Shown here: positions 11,700 to 22,305 of the stretch, piece by piece
Layout of the letters: each line of letters begins with the position of its first letter
Numbering within the stretch: the stretch's first letter is position 1
From: Pseudomonas putida
GTDB taxonomy: Bacteria; Pseudomonadota; Gammaproteobacteria; Pseudomonadales; Pseudomonadaceae
DNA: 64,000 nucleotides
Direction of reading: 5' to 3'
Assembly: GCF_002025705.1 (NCBI RefSeq)
Contig: NZ_CP018846.1
Span: forward strand, 859,501-923,500
Notes under the pieces: model-generated
What the model was told of the DNA's origin: nothing
The model's input: the letters and a program-made list of their open reading frames with translations, nothing else
Databases searched by the model: none
Position numbers and translations under genes: made by a program

Positions 11700-14600
11700 A
11701 TGATCGACTCCCCTGAACACGACCTGCCACCCGACTCGATAGAAGCCTTGATCGCCAAGCAGTTGCCTGATTGGCTCAAGAATGCATCTGGCGAGGCACG
11801 AGAGGCACTTCACCTTTCCTTGATTCAGCAGCAGCAAAGTGCCGAGCAGTTGAAGCGGCTGTTGAGCGGGATTCCCGACTTGATAGCGTTTTGCGCTCCG
11901 CTGCTGGAAGAGGCGCTGTACAAGGAGCACAACATCCATGTCGATGTACGAACGGCGCAGTTGTGTACCGTGGTGCGCAGGTCCTATCCCAGCATCTTTC
12001 CTTTGCCGCCGATCGAGAGGACGGTGCGTACAAACTCCATACCGCTGCTGTCGGCGGCGATGCACAACTTTGCCGAGGATGAAATCGTAACCAGGCCGCG
12101 TATTCGTCGACAGCTGGAGGCTCCGTCGGGCGCCAGGCTGTCTGTTTCGTTTGTGCTGTTCGCAAAGCTCTGTCATTCGTTGGACCTGGGCGGCCGTTAT
12201 CAAGGCCTGCTGCGCCAGCATTTGCTGCCAGCTGACAAGGCGGGTGACCCGCCAGGAGATGCCCGACGCGAGGTCGAGGTAGTGTTTGAAGAAGCACAGC
12301 GCACGGCCTTGGAGGCGGCAGTGCGTGTTGCCTTTGTCAGAGCCGACATCGATGAGCGCAGTTATTTGCAGATGCTCAGGGTAGTTGCGGCAAAGCCGAT
12401 TGTGCCGGCCGATACGACGCTGCTCACCTGCAGGCAGCTGTTCCTGCTGGGCAAGTGCATCCAGGGTGTGGTGGTGGTCGAGTGGCGTGAGCAGGGTGGG
12501 ACCACCCCCGCCGGTCTTATCGTCTGGATTCCGGGCGATGCTGACCGGCCTGTTCGCCAGCATGCCTCCTGGGCCGCGCTCTACGGGGATTTGGGGCTGC
12601 GCTTGCGCGAAACAAGCTATGCAACGTTCTTCATGCGATTTATTGGTGAGCGTGAGCGTATGGCCTTCAGCACAGCTCTTGAGCACCTGCAGGCCAAGAC
12701 TGCGGCAGGCGTGACGCTGGAACTCGACGGGCGTAATTTTGCGTTGGACAAACCGTTGTTTGCCCATCTGCGTTCGCAGCACATCGACAAGATTCTCGAC
12801 GACGCTAGGGTGCTGGCGGTACCGACCAAAGATGAAGATGCCGCCGCTCGTAGCCGGCGTCTCGCCAGCTATGAAAATGCAGGCCTGACGCTGCTGGGCC
12901 TGGCTGGGCTGTTCATACCCGTCCTGGGAGAGCTGATGCTGGGTGTTGCTGCACTTCAGGTCGCCGACGAAGTCTATGAAGGCTATCAGGATTGGCAGCT
13001 GGGGGATCGCGAGGCTGCCCTGGGGCATGTGTTCGCGGTTGCGGAAAACCTGGCGGTGGGCGCGGCAGTGGGGGCTGGGGCAGCCGTTGTGAAAAAGCTG
13101 GCTCCCGTGCTGCTCGACGCTGGGCGGTTGAGGCTCTGCTCCCTGGACATGGCGCCTTACCAGATCGAACAACCGCCTGGCGTGTCGGTGGTGCAAGGCG
13201 AGGGCTACCTGGGGCGTACTCAAGTGCAGTTTCACGAAGGCGCTTTCCAGATGGCGCGTTCGCAGGATGGCAAGGACCTGGTCATCCGTCACCCAACGCG
13301 TGAACAGGCATACCGACCGTTGCTCCGGCGCAACGGCAGCGGCGCGTGGCGACATGCGCTGGAACTGCCTCAGGAGTGGACGGGGGAGCTGCAACTCTTG
13401 CGGCGTCTGGCAGCGGCATTTTTTGAAATGACACCTGAAGAAGCGACTGCCGTGCTGGACTGCACCGGTTTTGACGAGGCGCGGCTACGCCAGCTGCACG
13501 TGGAGCACGCCCCGGCGCCTGCACGGTTGCGGGATGCTTTCGACCGTTACCGCCTGCACGTCCTGCACCCAGCCATGGAGGCGGAGGCCTTTGAATTGTT
13601 GGTCGCTGCAGCCCAGGAGGCCGAGGAAGTAGAGGATGCCTTGATGCGGCGATCCTTCCCTGGGCTTTCGGTGCGAGGGGCGAAGGAGATACGCAAGCAA
13701 GTCGACAATCAGCTTCTCGAACAACTGCGCTCAAGCGGACGGGTTCCGCTGGCAATGGCTGAACGAATCCGTTGGTTCCTGCATGACAGCCGGCTGGATC
13801 GCGCCTGTGCCGGTTTGCGTCAATGGCAGGCAGTCAATGGCGATACTGAAAGACTGGCGATCGGTTTGATCCATGAGCTTGCGCCCTGGCCTGAAGCGTT
13901 GCGTATCGAGCTTCGTGCCGTCTCAGCACAAGGTACCTTGCTGGCGCAGGCGGGCGCAGAGGCAGCGCAGGAGGTGGTATGCATCGTGCGAGGCGAGCAG
14001 ACCTACAGCATCCATGATCAGGCGGTGCATCCTCGTACCCCTGCAGCGCCCACCAACAGCCTGATGCACGCGCTGCTGTTGTGCATGGACGACCAGCAGA
14101 AGATCATCCTGGGCAATGCCATGCTGGGCGAGCAGCAACTGGTCGATCGGCTGGCAGGCCACGTGCGGGTGCACCGGGACCTGGCATCAAGGCTCATAGG
14201 CCAAGTGCCGATCTCCGGTGGTGTCCGTCCTCCCCTGCGCTTTGCCGATGGTCGTCTTGGCTACCCGCTCAGTGGTCGAGGGGAAACCAGGGGGCAGGCG
14301 GCCAGGCGCGGCATTTTGCAGGTTTATCCAACCCTGGACGATACGCAATTGCAGCAGTACATGCTCAATCTGATTAGCGAGCAGGTCGATCCGTGGTCGC
14401 ATTACGAAGCGTTGTATCAGCAATGGATGGCATTGCGTTCAGCATTGACGAACTGGAGAGCCGGGTACACAAACCTATTGGATCTTCTAAGGCGCAGCAG
14501 GGTAGTCAACACGCTACGACGCTGCTGGCGGCGCAAGTTACGGCTACGGAACGATGGCAGCTACGCACTGGAGATCAGCGGTGAGCGCGTGGGTAGCCTG

Positions 14601-16079
14601 CCCGATTTGCCGGCGGGCATTACCTTCGGGCATGTGACACGCCTGGCGCTGCGCGACATGGATCTGCAGAGTGTCGATACCGATTTCCTGGAGCGTTTCC
14701 CTAACCTTGTGGAGCTTGACCTGCGCAGCAATCGACTGCTGTCCATCCCGCAAGGTCTGGAGCATCTGACCGAACTGCGCCTCTTGCGGCTCGATAATAA
14801 CCAGATAGTCCTGACGCCGGCGGACAGCCAACGCATCAATGCGCTGCACAACCTGGAAAGGATCGAACTTAATTACAACCCGTTGGGTAACCCTCCCGAG
14901 GTGAGGCGTTTGTTGAACGTGCGTCAGTTGGGCATGCGTGCGGCAGAACTCGAGCAAGTGCCTGGCGATGTTCAGCAAGTGCCCTGGCGAGGGATCGCCG
15001 ACCTGCGGGATAACAGCATTCGGCAGGTCAATCGCGACCTCGAAGGGTTGAGGGTTCGTTTGCAGCAGATGGCGCTGCACGATAATCCGCTGGATGAAGC
15101 CAGCGAGGCATTGCTGGACGAGCAACCGGGTCCGTCGAGTGCTTCTGGTCATGATGTCAGGCACAGTCCTTACTATCGGCATCATCCTGTACTGCAAGCC
15201 GAGTTGAAGGAGTGGTTGACGGGCACCAAAGGCGTGTTGCGCGCCGAACGCGAAATGCTGTGGAGCAACGTGCGCAGTGAGGCGGGCTCGGATGACTTTT
15301 TCAACTTCCTTCGTGACTTCGCACGGTCGCCGGATTACTTGAAATATCCGGCGGACTACCGGGCCAGGGTGTGGCACATCATCGAGGCATGCGAGCAGAA
15401 CAGCGAGTTGCGCGAGCTTTTATTCGAGCAGGCAGGCGGTATAGCCAGTTGCGAAGACAGGTTGCTGTGGTTGTTCAGTCAGATGGAGACTCGTGTGCTG
15501 GTTCACCTGCAGACGGCGGGCCTCGCCCAGATGCAAAGCGAGGCCGCTTTGATGAGGCTGGGGCGTTCGCTGTTTCGCTTGCAACAGGTGGACAGGATTG
15601 CCGCACGCAAGCTGGCGTGGCTCCGGCAGGTTAACGCGAATGTACCTGGCAATCTTGAGCGGATCGACGATATCGAAACCTATCTGGCATACCGGGTGAG
15701 ACTGGCCGGGCCGCTGCAACTGCCGGCTCAACCTGTGCGCATGCATTACGAGCAGGAATCTTTCGTGACGGCGCAGGACATCAACAGTGCCAGGGTTGAG
15801 ATCCTGTCTTCCGAGTCCACCGAGCAACTGGTGCAATCTCTGGCAGATCAGGTGTTCTGGCAGGATTATCTGCGCCAGACATACTTCATGCGATTCAGGG
15901 CGTTGGTAGATGCTCAACGTCCTGCTATGGAGCAGTACGAATTACAGGTAGAGAGCGGCGAGATCAATGAGCTGACGTATCTTGAACAGTCCCATGCGTT
16001 GAAAGTGCTCCTGGAAGCGCATGAAACTGCCCTTATCAAACGCTTGACTGAAGAGGCGTACGCGCGTTGGCCCTTGTAG
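11700..16079 (+). CDS. Large toxin/effector with LRR and NEL-type E3 ubiquitin ligase domain
   Basis: A 1459-residue protein. I chose ATG 11700 because GGAG lies at good distance before it; ATG 11685 and TTG 11646 are in frame alternatives. The first ~950 residues resemble the N-terminal region of large Pseudomonas dermonecrotic-toxin-like proteins, with a hydrophobic stretch (GLTLLGLAGLFIPVLGELML and following, about residues 400-425) and a second at about 450-465. Leucine-rich repeats span about 966-1110 (for example LVELDLRSNRLLSIPQ). The C-terminal ~330 residues are a NEL (IpaH/SspH-type) ligase domain whose catalytic Cys1251 is in the diagnostic CEDR motif. NEL enzymes transfer ubiquitin from host E2 to host proteins, so the target should be eukaryotic. 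There is no Sec signal and no secretion genes nearby. It stands alone between aatJ and glpD. Confidence 0.85.
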   Translation: MIDSPEHDLPPDSIEALIAKQLPDWLKNASGEAREALHLSLIQQQQSAEQLKRLLSGIPDLIAFCAPLLEEALYKEHNIHVDVRTAQLCTVVRRSYPSIFPLPPIERTVRTNSIPLLSAAMHNFAEDEIVTRPRIRRQLEAPSGARLSVSFVLFAKLCHSLDLGGRYQGLLRQHLLPADKAGDPPGDARREVEVVFEEAQRTALEAAVRVAFVRADIDERSYLQMLRVVAAKPIVPADTTLLTCRQLFLLGKCIQGVVVVEWREQGGTTPAGLIVWIPGDADRPVRQHASWAALYGDLGLRLRETSYATFFMRFIGERERMAFSTALEHLQAKTAAGVTLELDGRNFALDKPLFAHLRSQHIDKILDDARVLAVPTKDEDAAARSRRLASYENAGLTLLGLAGLFIPVLGELMLGVAALQVADEVYEGYQDWQLGDREAALGHVFAVAENLAVGAAVGAGAAVVKKLAPVLLDAGRLRLCSLDMAPYQIEQPPGVSVVQGEGYLGRTQVQFHEGAFQMARSQDGKDLVIRHPTREQAYRPLLRRNGSGAWRHALELPQEWTGELQLLRRLAAAFFEMTPEEATAVLDCTGFDEARLRQLHVEHAPAPARLRDAFDRYRLHVLHPAMEAEAFELLVAAAQEAEEVEDALMRRSFPGLSVRGAKEIRKQVDNQLLEQLRSSGRVPLAMAERIRWFLHDSRLDRACAGLRQWQAVNGDTERLAIGLIHELAPWPEALRIELRAVSAQGTLLAQAGAEAAQEVVCIVRGEQTYSIHDQAVHPRTPAAPTNSLMHALLLCMDDQQKIILGNAMLGEQQLVDRLAGHVRVHRDLASRLIGQVPISGGVRPPLRFADGRLGYPLSGRGETRGQAARRGILQVYPTLDDTQLQQYMLNLISEQVDPWSHYEALYQQWMALRSALTNWRAGYTNLLDLLRRSRVVNTLRRCWRRKLRLRNDGSYALEISGERVGSLPDLPAGITFGHVTRLALRDMDLQSVDTDFLERFPNLVELDLRSNRLLSIPQGLEHLTELRLLRLDNNQIVLTPADSQRINALHNLERIELNYNPLGNPPEVRRLLNVRQLGMRAAELEQVPGDVQQVPWRGIADLRDNSIRQVNRDLEGLRVRLQQMALHDNPLDEASEALLDEQPGPSSASGHDVRHSPYYRHHPVLQAELKEWLTGTKGVLRAEREMLWSNVRSEAGSDDFFNFLRDFARSPDYLKYPADYRARVWHIIEACEQNSELRELLFEQAGGIASCEDRLLWLFSQMETRVLVHLQTAGLAQMQSEAALMRLGRSLFRLQQVDRIAARKLAWLRQVNANVPGNLERIDDIETYLAYRVRLAGPLQLPAQPVRMHYEQESFVTAQDINSARVEILSSESTEQLVQSLADQVFWQDYLRQTYFMRFRALVDAQRPAMEQYELQVESGEINELTYLEQSHALKVLLEAHETALIKRLTEEAYARWPL

Positions 16080-16092
16080 CTCGATGAGGCAC

Positions 16093-16129
16093 TGATGCAG
16101 CGCCTTGTTCATGGTGAGGCGCTGCATCA
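16093..16129. terminator. Bidirectional hairpin between NEL gene and glpD
   Basis: Perfect 13-bp arms (TGATGCAGCGCCT at 16093-16105 and its complement at 16117-16129) lie in the 58-bp gap between the two convergent stop codons. A long T-run is missing, so it may be a weak or Rho-assisted terminator for both genes. Confidence 0.6.
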
Positions 16130-16137
16130 AGATGCCT

Positions 16138-17670
16138 TCAGGCCGCCTGGACACCTTCGCGTACTACCTCTTTCAGGTACTCCGCCAAGGCCTTTTGCTC
16201 CGCCGCCGTGGTGAACAGGCCCAACTTGGTGCGGCGCCACAGAATGTCGTCGGCAGTCAGCGCCCATTCTTCGTTGCACAGGTAATCCACCTCCTGTGCG
16301 AACAGGCCACCACCGATTGCCTGGCCAAGGTCGGCCGGCCCTTTGACACCCTCCAGCAGCTGCCATGCGCGGCTGCCGTAGGTGGTTGCCCAACGCTTGG
16401 CAATGTCTGCAGACAACCACTCGTGGCGTTTGAGCAAGCCATCCACCAGGGTTTGTGCATCGCTCATGTTCTCGCCACCCGGGAGAGGGCTTTCAGCCGT
16501 CCAGCTGCCGCGCATCTGGCTGAAGAATGGCTTGAGCTCGCCCATGGCCGATTCAGCCAGCTTGCGGTAGGTGGTGAGCTTGCCACCGAATACCGACAGC
16601 AACGGCGCCTGGCCTTCACCCGCAGACAGCGCCAGGGTGTAGTCGCGGGTCACGGCCGAAGGGTTGTCCGATTCGTCGTTGCACAGCGGGCGAACGCCGG
16701 AGTAGGTGTGCAGGATGTCGGCACGGCTGAGCTGATGGTTGAAGTGCTCGTTGACGACCTTGAGCAGGTAGTCGGTTTCGCCGTCGGTGATTTTTACCTG
16801 AGCCGGGTCGCCGCTGTATTCACGGTCGGTAGTACCGATCAGGGTGAAACGCTCCAGATACGGGATGCAGAACACGATGCGCTGGTCTTCATTCTGCAGG
16901 ATGTAGGCATGCTCACCTTCGTACAGGCGCGGCACGATGATGTGGCTGCCCTGGATCAGGCGGATGCCGTAGGGGGCGTCCAGCTTGAGATCGTCCTTGA
17001 TGAAGCTGGCTACCCAAGGGCCGGCAGCATTGACCAGGGCGCGGGCGCGAATCGTCTGCAGGCGGCCGTCGGCATGCTGCAGTTCGACCTGCCATACGCC
17101 GTCAACGCGCTCGGCGCGCAGGCAGCGGGTGCGGGTGACGATATCGGCACCGTTCTCGCGGGCGGCCATGGCATTGAGCACCACCAGACGGGCGTCGTCC
17201 ACGGCGCAGTCCGCGTATTCGAAACCCCGGGTGATCGCCGGCTTGAGCGGGTAGCCCGGGCCGAAGCGCAGGCTGCGCGAGGCGCCCAAGCGCTTGCGCT
17301 TGCCCAGGTGATCGTAGAGGAACAGGCCGGCCCGGATCATCCACGCCGGGCGCAGATGCGGGCGGTGCGGTAGCACGAAGCGCATTGGCTTGACGATGTG
17401 CGGCGCCTTGGCCAGCAGTACCTCGCGTTCGGCCAGCGCCTCACGCACCAGGCGGAATTCGTAGTGCTCCAGGTAGCGCAGGCCGCCGTGGATCAGTTTG
17501 CTGCTGGCCGAGGAGGTGTGCTGGGCCAGGTCGTCCTTCTCGCAGAGAAAGACCTTCAGGCCGCGGCCGGCGGCGTCGGCCGCGATGCCCACGCCATTGA
17601 TGCCACCGCCGATCACGGCAAGGTCATAGCAGTCGGCGAGTGATGGCTGGGACGGAACGGGCTGGGACAC
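16138..17670 (-). CDS. glpD: Aerobic glycerol-3-phosphate dehydrogenase GlpD
   Basis: Membrane-associated FAD enzyme that oxidises sn-glycerol 3-phosphate to dihydroxyacetone phosphate and passes electrons to quinone. I prefer the GTG start at 17670 because AGGAGG precedes it at good spacing; it gives 510 residues beginning MSQPVPSQPSLADCYDLAV. An ATG at 17712 in the same frame is an alternative. The FAD-binding motif VIGGGINGVGIA and the segments SSKLIHGGLRYLEH and GGKLTTYRKLAE are characteristic. It is the last gene of the glp group, and a GlpR-like operator lies just upstream at 17714. Confidence 0.93.
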   Translation of the reverse strand: MSQPVPSQPSLADCYDLAVIGGGINGVGIAADAAGRGLKVFLCEKDDLAQHTSSASSKLIHGGLRYLEHYEFRLVREALAEREVLLAKAPHIVKPMRFVLPHRPHLRPAWMIRAGLFLYDHLGKRKRLGASRSLRFGPGYPLKPAITRGFEYADCAVDDARLVVLNAMAARENGADIVTRTRCLRAERVDGVWQVELQHADGRLQTIRARALVNAAGPWVASFIKDDLKLDAPYGIRLIQGSHIIVPRLYEGEHAYILQNEDQRIVFCIPYLERFTLIGTTDREYSGDPAQVKITDGETDYLLKVVNEHFNHQLSRADILHTYSGVRPLCNDESDNPSAVTRDYTLALSAGEGQAPLLSVFGGKLTTYRKLAESAMGELKPFFSQMRGSWTAESPLPGGENMSDAQTLVDGLLKRHEWLSADIAKRWATTYGSRAWQLLEGVKGPADLGQAIGGGLFAQEVDYLCNEEWALTADDILWRRTKLGLFTTAAEQKALAEYLKEVVREGVQAA

Positions 17671-17713
17671 GGGCAAGGCCTCCTGGGGGCTGTTCACATC
17701 GAATATGAACATC

Positions 17714-17733
17714 TATGTTCGTTTCCGAAAATA
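17714..17733. promoter_or_regulatory. GlpR operator upstream of glpD
   Basis: TATGTTCGTTTCCGAAAATA is an imperfect palindrome that fits the GlpR pattern WATKYTCG-N4-CGAAMATW known from enteric bacteria. A weaker copy containing TTTTCGAATATTC follows at about 17800-17818. The glpR gene is the next gene upstream. The rest of 17671-17834 shows no gene. Confidence 0.6.
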
Positions 17734-17834
17734 CTAGCGCAACAGAAAGCCAGTCGCCAGTCAGTCTTTATAGAAAAAACTGATCAGATGACAAAGAAAT
17801 GAACATTTTCGAATATTCTGGGTGATCAGTTTGC

Positions 17835-18089
17835 GCCTTTTGGCGCCTGTGAGATCGAGCGCCGCCCGCGCGGCGCATCGCGGATGAATCCGCTCCTACA
17901 TCTGTTTCGGGCCAGTTCCGCCTGTGAGATCACCTTTGCCCGCCTCGTTTGTTCCCTACAATTTCGAGGTGGGCGGCAAGGCGGGCAGCCCATCTGGCGC
18001 AGGACAGACTGGCCCGAAACAGATGTAGGAGCGGATTCATCCGCGATGCGCTGCGTGGGCGGCGCTCGATCTCACAGGCGCGAAAAGGC
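17835..18089. repeat. 255-bp long-inverted-repeat element, copy A1
   Basis: Arms of 82 bp (17835-17916 and 18008-18089) are inverted with few mismatches. Each arm contains, from outside in, CGCCTGTGAGATCGAGCGCC, a GC-rich block, CGCGGATGAATCCGCTCCTA and CTGTTTCGGGCCAGT. The 91-bp core between them has no coding capacity. The same outer arm occurs at 51.2, 54.1 and 58.8 kb; the inner CTGTTTCGGGCCAGT block is shared with the 51.2-kb copy. The element lies 22 nt beyond the glpR stop and upstream of glpD. Confidence 0.85.
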
Positions 18090-18111
18090 TCACGTCATGC
18101 CCCCAGAGCCC

Positions 18112-18867
18112 TCACACAACCTCAAGGCGGATCTTGTACTGGTTCAGCAGCTGAGTGAGGGCGGGCGTCGGCGCCTGATCGGTCACCAGGCAGTCGACCA
18201 GGCTGATCGAGCCTAGGCGCACCATGGCATTGCGCCCGAACTTGCTTGAGTCGGCGGCGAGGATCACTTGCCGGGCGTTGGCGATGATCGCCTGCGACAC
18301 CCGCACCTCCTGGTAATCGAAGTCGAGCAGGCTGCCGTCTTCGTCGATGCCGCTGATGCCAACCAGGGCGAAGTCGACCTTGAACTGGTGGATGAAGTCG
18401 ACGCTGGCCTGGCCTACCACGCCGCCATCGCGGCGTACCGTGCCACCCGCCACCAAAACCTCGAAGTCGTCCTTGGCCGCGAGAATCGCCGCGACGTGCA
18501 GGTTGTTGGTGATGACCTTCAAGTGGTTGTGGTTGAGCAGCGCCCGGGCAATCGATTCGGTGGTGGTGCCAATGTTGATGAACAGCGAAGCATGGTCGGG
18601 AATCTGCTTGGCCACGGCTTCAGCGATGCGCTGTTTTTCATCGCGCATCTGGTCGGCGCGCATGGCATAGGCGGTGTTCTCGATGCTCGAATCATAGGCT
18701 GCACCACCGTGGTAGCGGCGCAGCAGGTTGAGCTCGGCGAGCTGGTTGATGTCGCGCCGGATGGTTTGCGGGGTGACGACGAACAGCTGCGCCATTTCTT
18801 CGATGCTGACATAGCCGCGGTCGCGCACCAGCTCGAGGATTTGTTGTTGGCGTGGGGGCAGATTCAT
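18112..18867 (-). CDS. glpR: Glycerol-3-phosphate regulon repressor GlpR
   Basis: A 251-residue DeoR-family repressor. The start [14 protein letters not shown] is preceded by AAAGGA, and the frame beyond it to 18903 has no support. The N-terminal winged helix-turn-helix contains [15 protein letters not shown]. The C-terminal sugar-phosphate-binding domain has the motifs [14 protein letters not shown] and [13 protein letters not shown]. It represses glpD and glpFK until glycerol 3-phosphate accumulates. It is flanked on both sides by REP-type elements, so its mRNA is probably separate from those of glpK and glpD. Confidence 0.93.
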   Translation of the reverse strand: MNLPPRQQQILELVRDRGYVSIEEMAQLFVVTPQTIRRDINQLAELNLLRRYHGGAAYDSSIENTAYAMRADQMRDEKQRIAEAVAKQIPDHASLFINIGTTTESIARALLNHNHLKVITNNLHVAAILAAKDDFEVLVAGGTVRRDGGVVGQASVDFIHQFKVDFALVGISGIDEDGSLLDFDYQEVRVSQAIIANARQVILAADSSKFGRNAMVRLGSISLVDCLVTDQAPTPALTQLLNQYKIRLEVV

Positions 18868-18960
18868 GGGCGGTCCTTTGGGGCTGCCGGACAAATTCTG
18901 CAATGATGCCGTAGGAAGGGGACTACGGCCAGTAGACGATGGGGAAGTGACGCGCTGTTG

Positions 18961-19079
18961 GTGTGGGAGCGGCCTTGTGTCGCGATAGGGCTGCGAAGCA
19001 GCCCCAAGGTTTCAGCGTCAAGGCACAAATTGCTGGGGCCGCTTCGCGACCCTTTCGCGACACAAGGCCGCTCCCACAC
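18961..19079. repeat. REP pair between glpR and glpK
   Basis: Arms of about 47 bp run inward from 18961 and 19079. The outermost 25 bases, which contain GGGAGCGGCCTTGTGTCGCG, are exact complements. The same element occurs at 42427-42532. It starts 25 bp beyond the glpK stop. Confidence 0.85.
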
Positions 19080-19104
19080 TTAAGGCGTGGCTGCTGAGGA
19101 AGGG

Positions 19105-20631
<1,527 letters not shown>

Positions 20632-20645
20632 TCAGGGCGTCAGCA

Positions 20646-21497
20646 TCAATTGGCTTGAGTATCGCCCTGGCGATTGTCGGTTGTCTCGGCGCTTGCGCTT
20701 TGCGCCGTCGGCAGGTTGCGGGCGATCAGGCCGCGATAGATCGCGGCACCCAGGCAAGCGCCGAGAATCGGTGCGAACACCGGAACCAGGAAATACGGAA
20801 TGTCCCGACCGCCAGTGAAGGCGATTTCGCCCCAGCCAGCCAGGAAGGTCATCAATTTTGGCCCGAAGTCGCGGGCAGGGTTCATCGCGAAGCCGGTCAG
20901 CGGGCCCATGGCACTGCCAATCACGGCGATCAGCAGGCCGATCAGCAACGGTGCCATGGCGCCGCGTGGCAGGCCGTTGTTGTCATCGGTCAGGGCCATG
21001 ATCACGGCCATCAGGATTGCGGTGATCACCACTTCGACCAGGAAGGCCTGGCCAGTGGAAAGTGACGGGTGCGGGTATGTCGAGAATACCGAGGCCAGCT
21101 CAAGGCTTTCGGTGCTGCCACGCAGCATGGCGTGGGCCTGTTCGTAATCGAAGAACAGGTTGCTGTACAGGGTGTAGACCAGCGCCGCGCCGCAGAAGGC
21201 GCCGCAGATCTGGGCCAGTGCGTAGAACGGCAGCTTGCGCTTGTCGAAGCCGGCGAACAGGGTGAGCGCGATGCTTACGGCCGGGTTCAGGTGCGCACCG
21301 GAAATGCCTGCGGTGAGGTAGATCGCCATGCTTACACCGACGCCCCAGATGATGCTGATTTCCCATAGGCCGAAGCTGGCGCCAGCGACTTTGAGCGCGG
21401 CGACGCAACCGGTACCGAAGAAGATCAGCAAGGCGGTGCCGAGAAACTCGGCCAGGCATTGGCTGGACAGTGTGGGTTCGCGTAGAGCAGTCGTCAT
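20646..21497 (-). CDS. glpF: Glycerol uptake facilitator GlpF
   Basis: A 283-residue aquaglyceroporin. I start at the ATG of MTTALREPTLSSQCLAEFLG, which has GAGG upstream. The two half-helix motifs HLNPAVSI and MNPARDFGP are intact; the Asp of the second marks the glycerol-type channel. There are six membrane-spanning segments plus the two half helices. It is the first gene of the glpFK unit and has a weak GlpR-like site about 110 bp upstream. Confidence 0.95.
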   Translation of the reverse strand: MTTALREPTLSSQCLAEFLGTALLIFFGTGCVAALKVAGASFGLWEISIIWGVGVSMAIYLTAGISGAHLNPAVSIALTLFAGFDKRKLPFYALAQICGAFCGAALVYTLYSNLFFDYEQAHAMLRGSTESLELASVFSTYPHPSLSTGQAFLVEVVITAILMAVIMALTDDNNGLPRGAMAPLLIGLLIAVIGSAMGPLTGFAMNPARDFGPKLMTFLAGWGEIAFTGGRDIPYFLVPVFAPILGACLGAAIYRGLIARNLPTAQSASAETTDNRQGDTQAN

Positions 21498-21609
21498 GTA
21501 TGACCTCGTTGTTTTTGTTGTGAGGCGCGGAGCGCTCGACAGCAAAGCCTGATGTCTATCCCCATTGACCTCAGGCGGGTGTTAAGAAGCGCACCTTGAA
21601 AGGGCACCA

Positions 21610-21629
21610 TTTATTCAGAAACGAAAAAA
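21610..21629. promoter_or_regulatory. Possible GlpR operator upstream of glpF
   Basis: TTTATTCAGAAACGAAAAAA is a partial match to the GlpR palindrome; the right half (CGAAAA) is good and the left is degenerate. It lies in the 303-bp space between the divergent glpF and ybaK genes, which shows no other recognisable feature. Confidence 0.35.
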
Positions 21630-21800
21630 TATAGACAAGAAACGCTGATGTCAAAGGTCGAAAGTGAACGGGTAGTCACGTTTTGGACGCCTGTTTCAAA
21701 GGCTGAAGCCCGTAGTAGAGGGGCTACGTCAGGCATTGGCTGGCTGGGATGTGGGATTTGCCCTAAAGTAGCCGCGACCTGTCCCAGACTGGAGCACTGC

Positions 21801-22271
21801 ATGACCCCCGCACTCGACCTGCTGAAGAAAGCCCGCGCTGAACATCGCGTGCACAGTTACGAACATGACCCCAAATCGGCGTCATACGGGCTGGAGGCGG
21901 CGGAAAAGCTTGGGCTCGATCCGCAGCAGGTGTTCAAGACCTTGCTGGCGAGCAGCGAGAAGGGCGAATTGCTGGTGGCGGTGGTGCCGGTGGTGGGGAC
22001 GCTCGACCTCAAGGCACTGGCTCATGCGGCTGGGGTCAAGAAGTGTGAAATGGCCGACCCGGCTGCGGCACAGCGAGCGACTGGCTATCTGGTGGGAGGG
22101 ATCAGTCCGTTGGGGCAGAAGAAGCGCCTGCGTACGTTCATCGATGATTCGGCGCAAAATTTTGCAACCATCCATGTCAGCGCCGGGCGGCGGGGGCTGG
22201 AGGTTGAGTTGGCGGCGGCGGTACTGGCCGAGCATACGCAGGGTAAGTTCGCCGCAATCGGCAAGGCTTGA
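21801..22271 (+). CDS. ybaK: Cys-tRNA(Pro)/aminoacyl-tRNA deacylase YbaK
   Basis: A 156-residue YbaK/EbsC-type editing protein that hydrolyses mischarged Cys-tRNA(Pro). The start ATG follows GGAGCACTGC. The open frame runs further upstream, but that part does not resemble the family. The substrate-pocket segments VFKTLLASSEKGELLVAVVP and GYLVGGISPLGQKK are well conserved. It is a stand-alone trans-editing domain, convergent with the ABC ATPase gene. Confidence 0.9.
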   Translation: MTPALDLLKKARAEHRVHSYEHDPKSASYGLEAAEKLGLDPQQVFKTLLASSEKGELLVAVVPVVGTLDLKALAHAAGVKKCEMADPAAAQRATGYLVGGISPLGQKKRLRTFIDDSAQNFATIHVSAGRRGLEVELAAAVLAEHTQGKFAAIGKA

Positions 22272-22277
22272 GGCCAT

Positions 22278-22298
22278 TGGGGCCGCAAAGCGGCCCCA
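22278..22298. terminator. Hairpin between ybaK and ABC ATPase
   Basis: TGGGGCCG and CGGCCCCA pair around the loop CAAAG in the 34-bp gap between two convergent stops. There is no T-run, so termination by it alone is uncertain. Confidence 0.55.
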
Positions 22299-22305
22299 GG
22301 TCTAA

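Noticed and set aside
11658..13394. 578-codon minus-strand open frame opposite the NEL gene
   Set aside because: It lies wholly inside the NEL coding sequence, has no ribosome binding site or recognisable domain, and is the usual by-product of high-G+C codon use.
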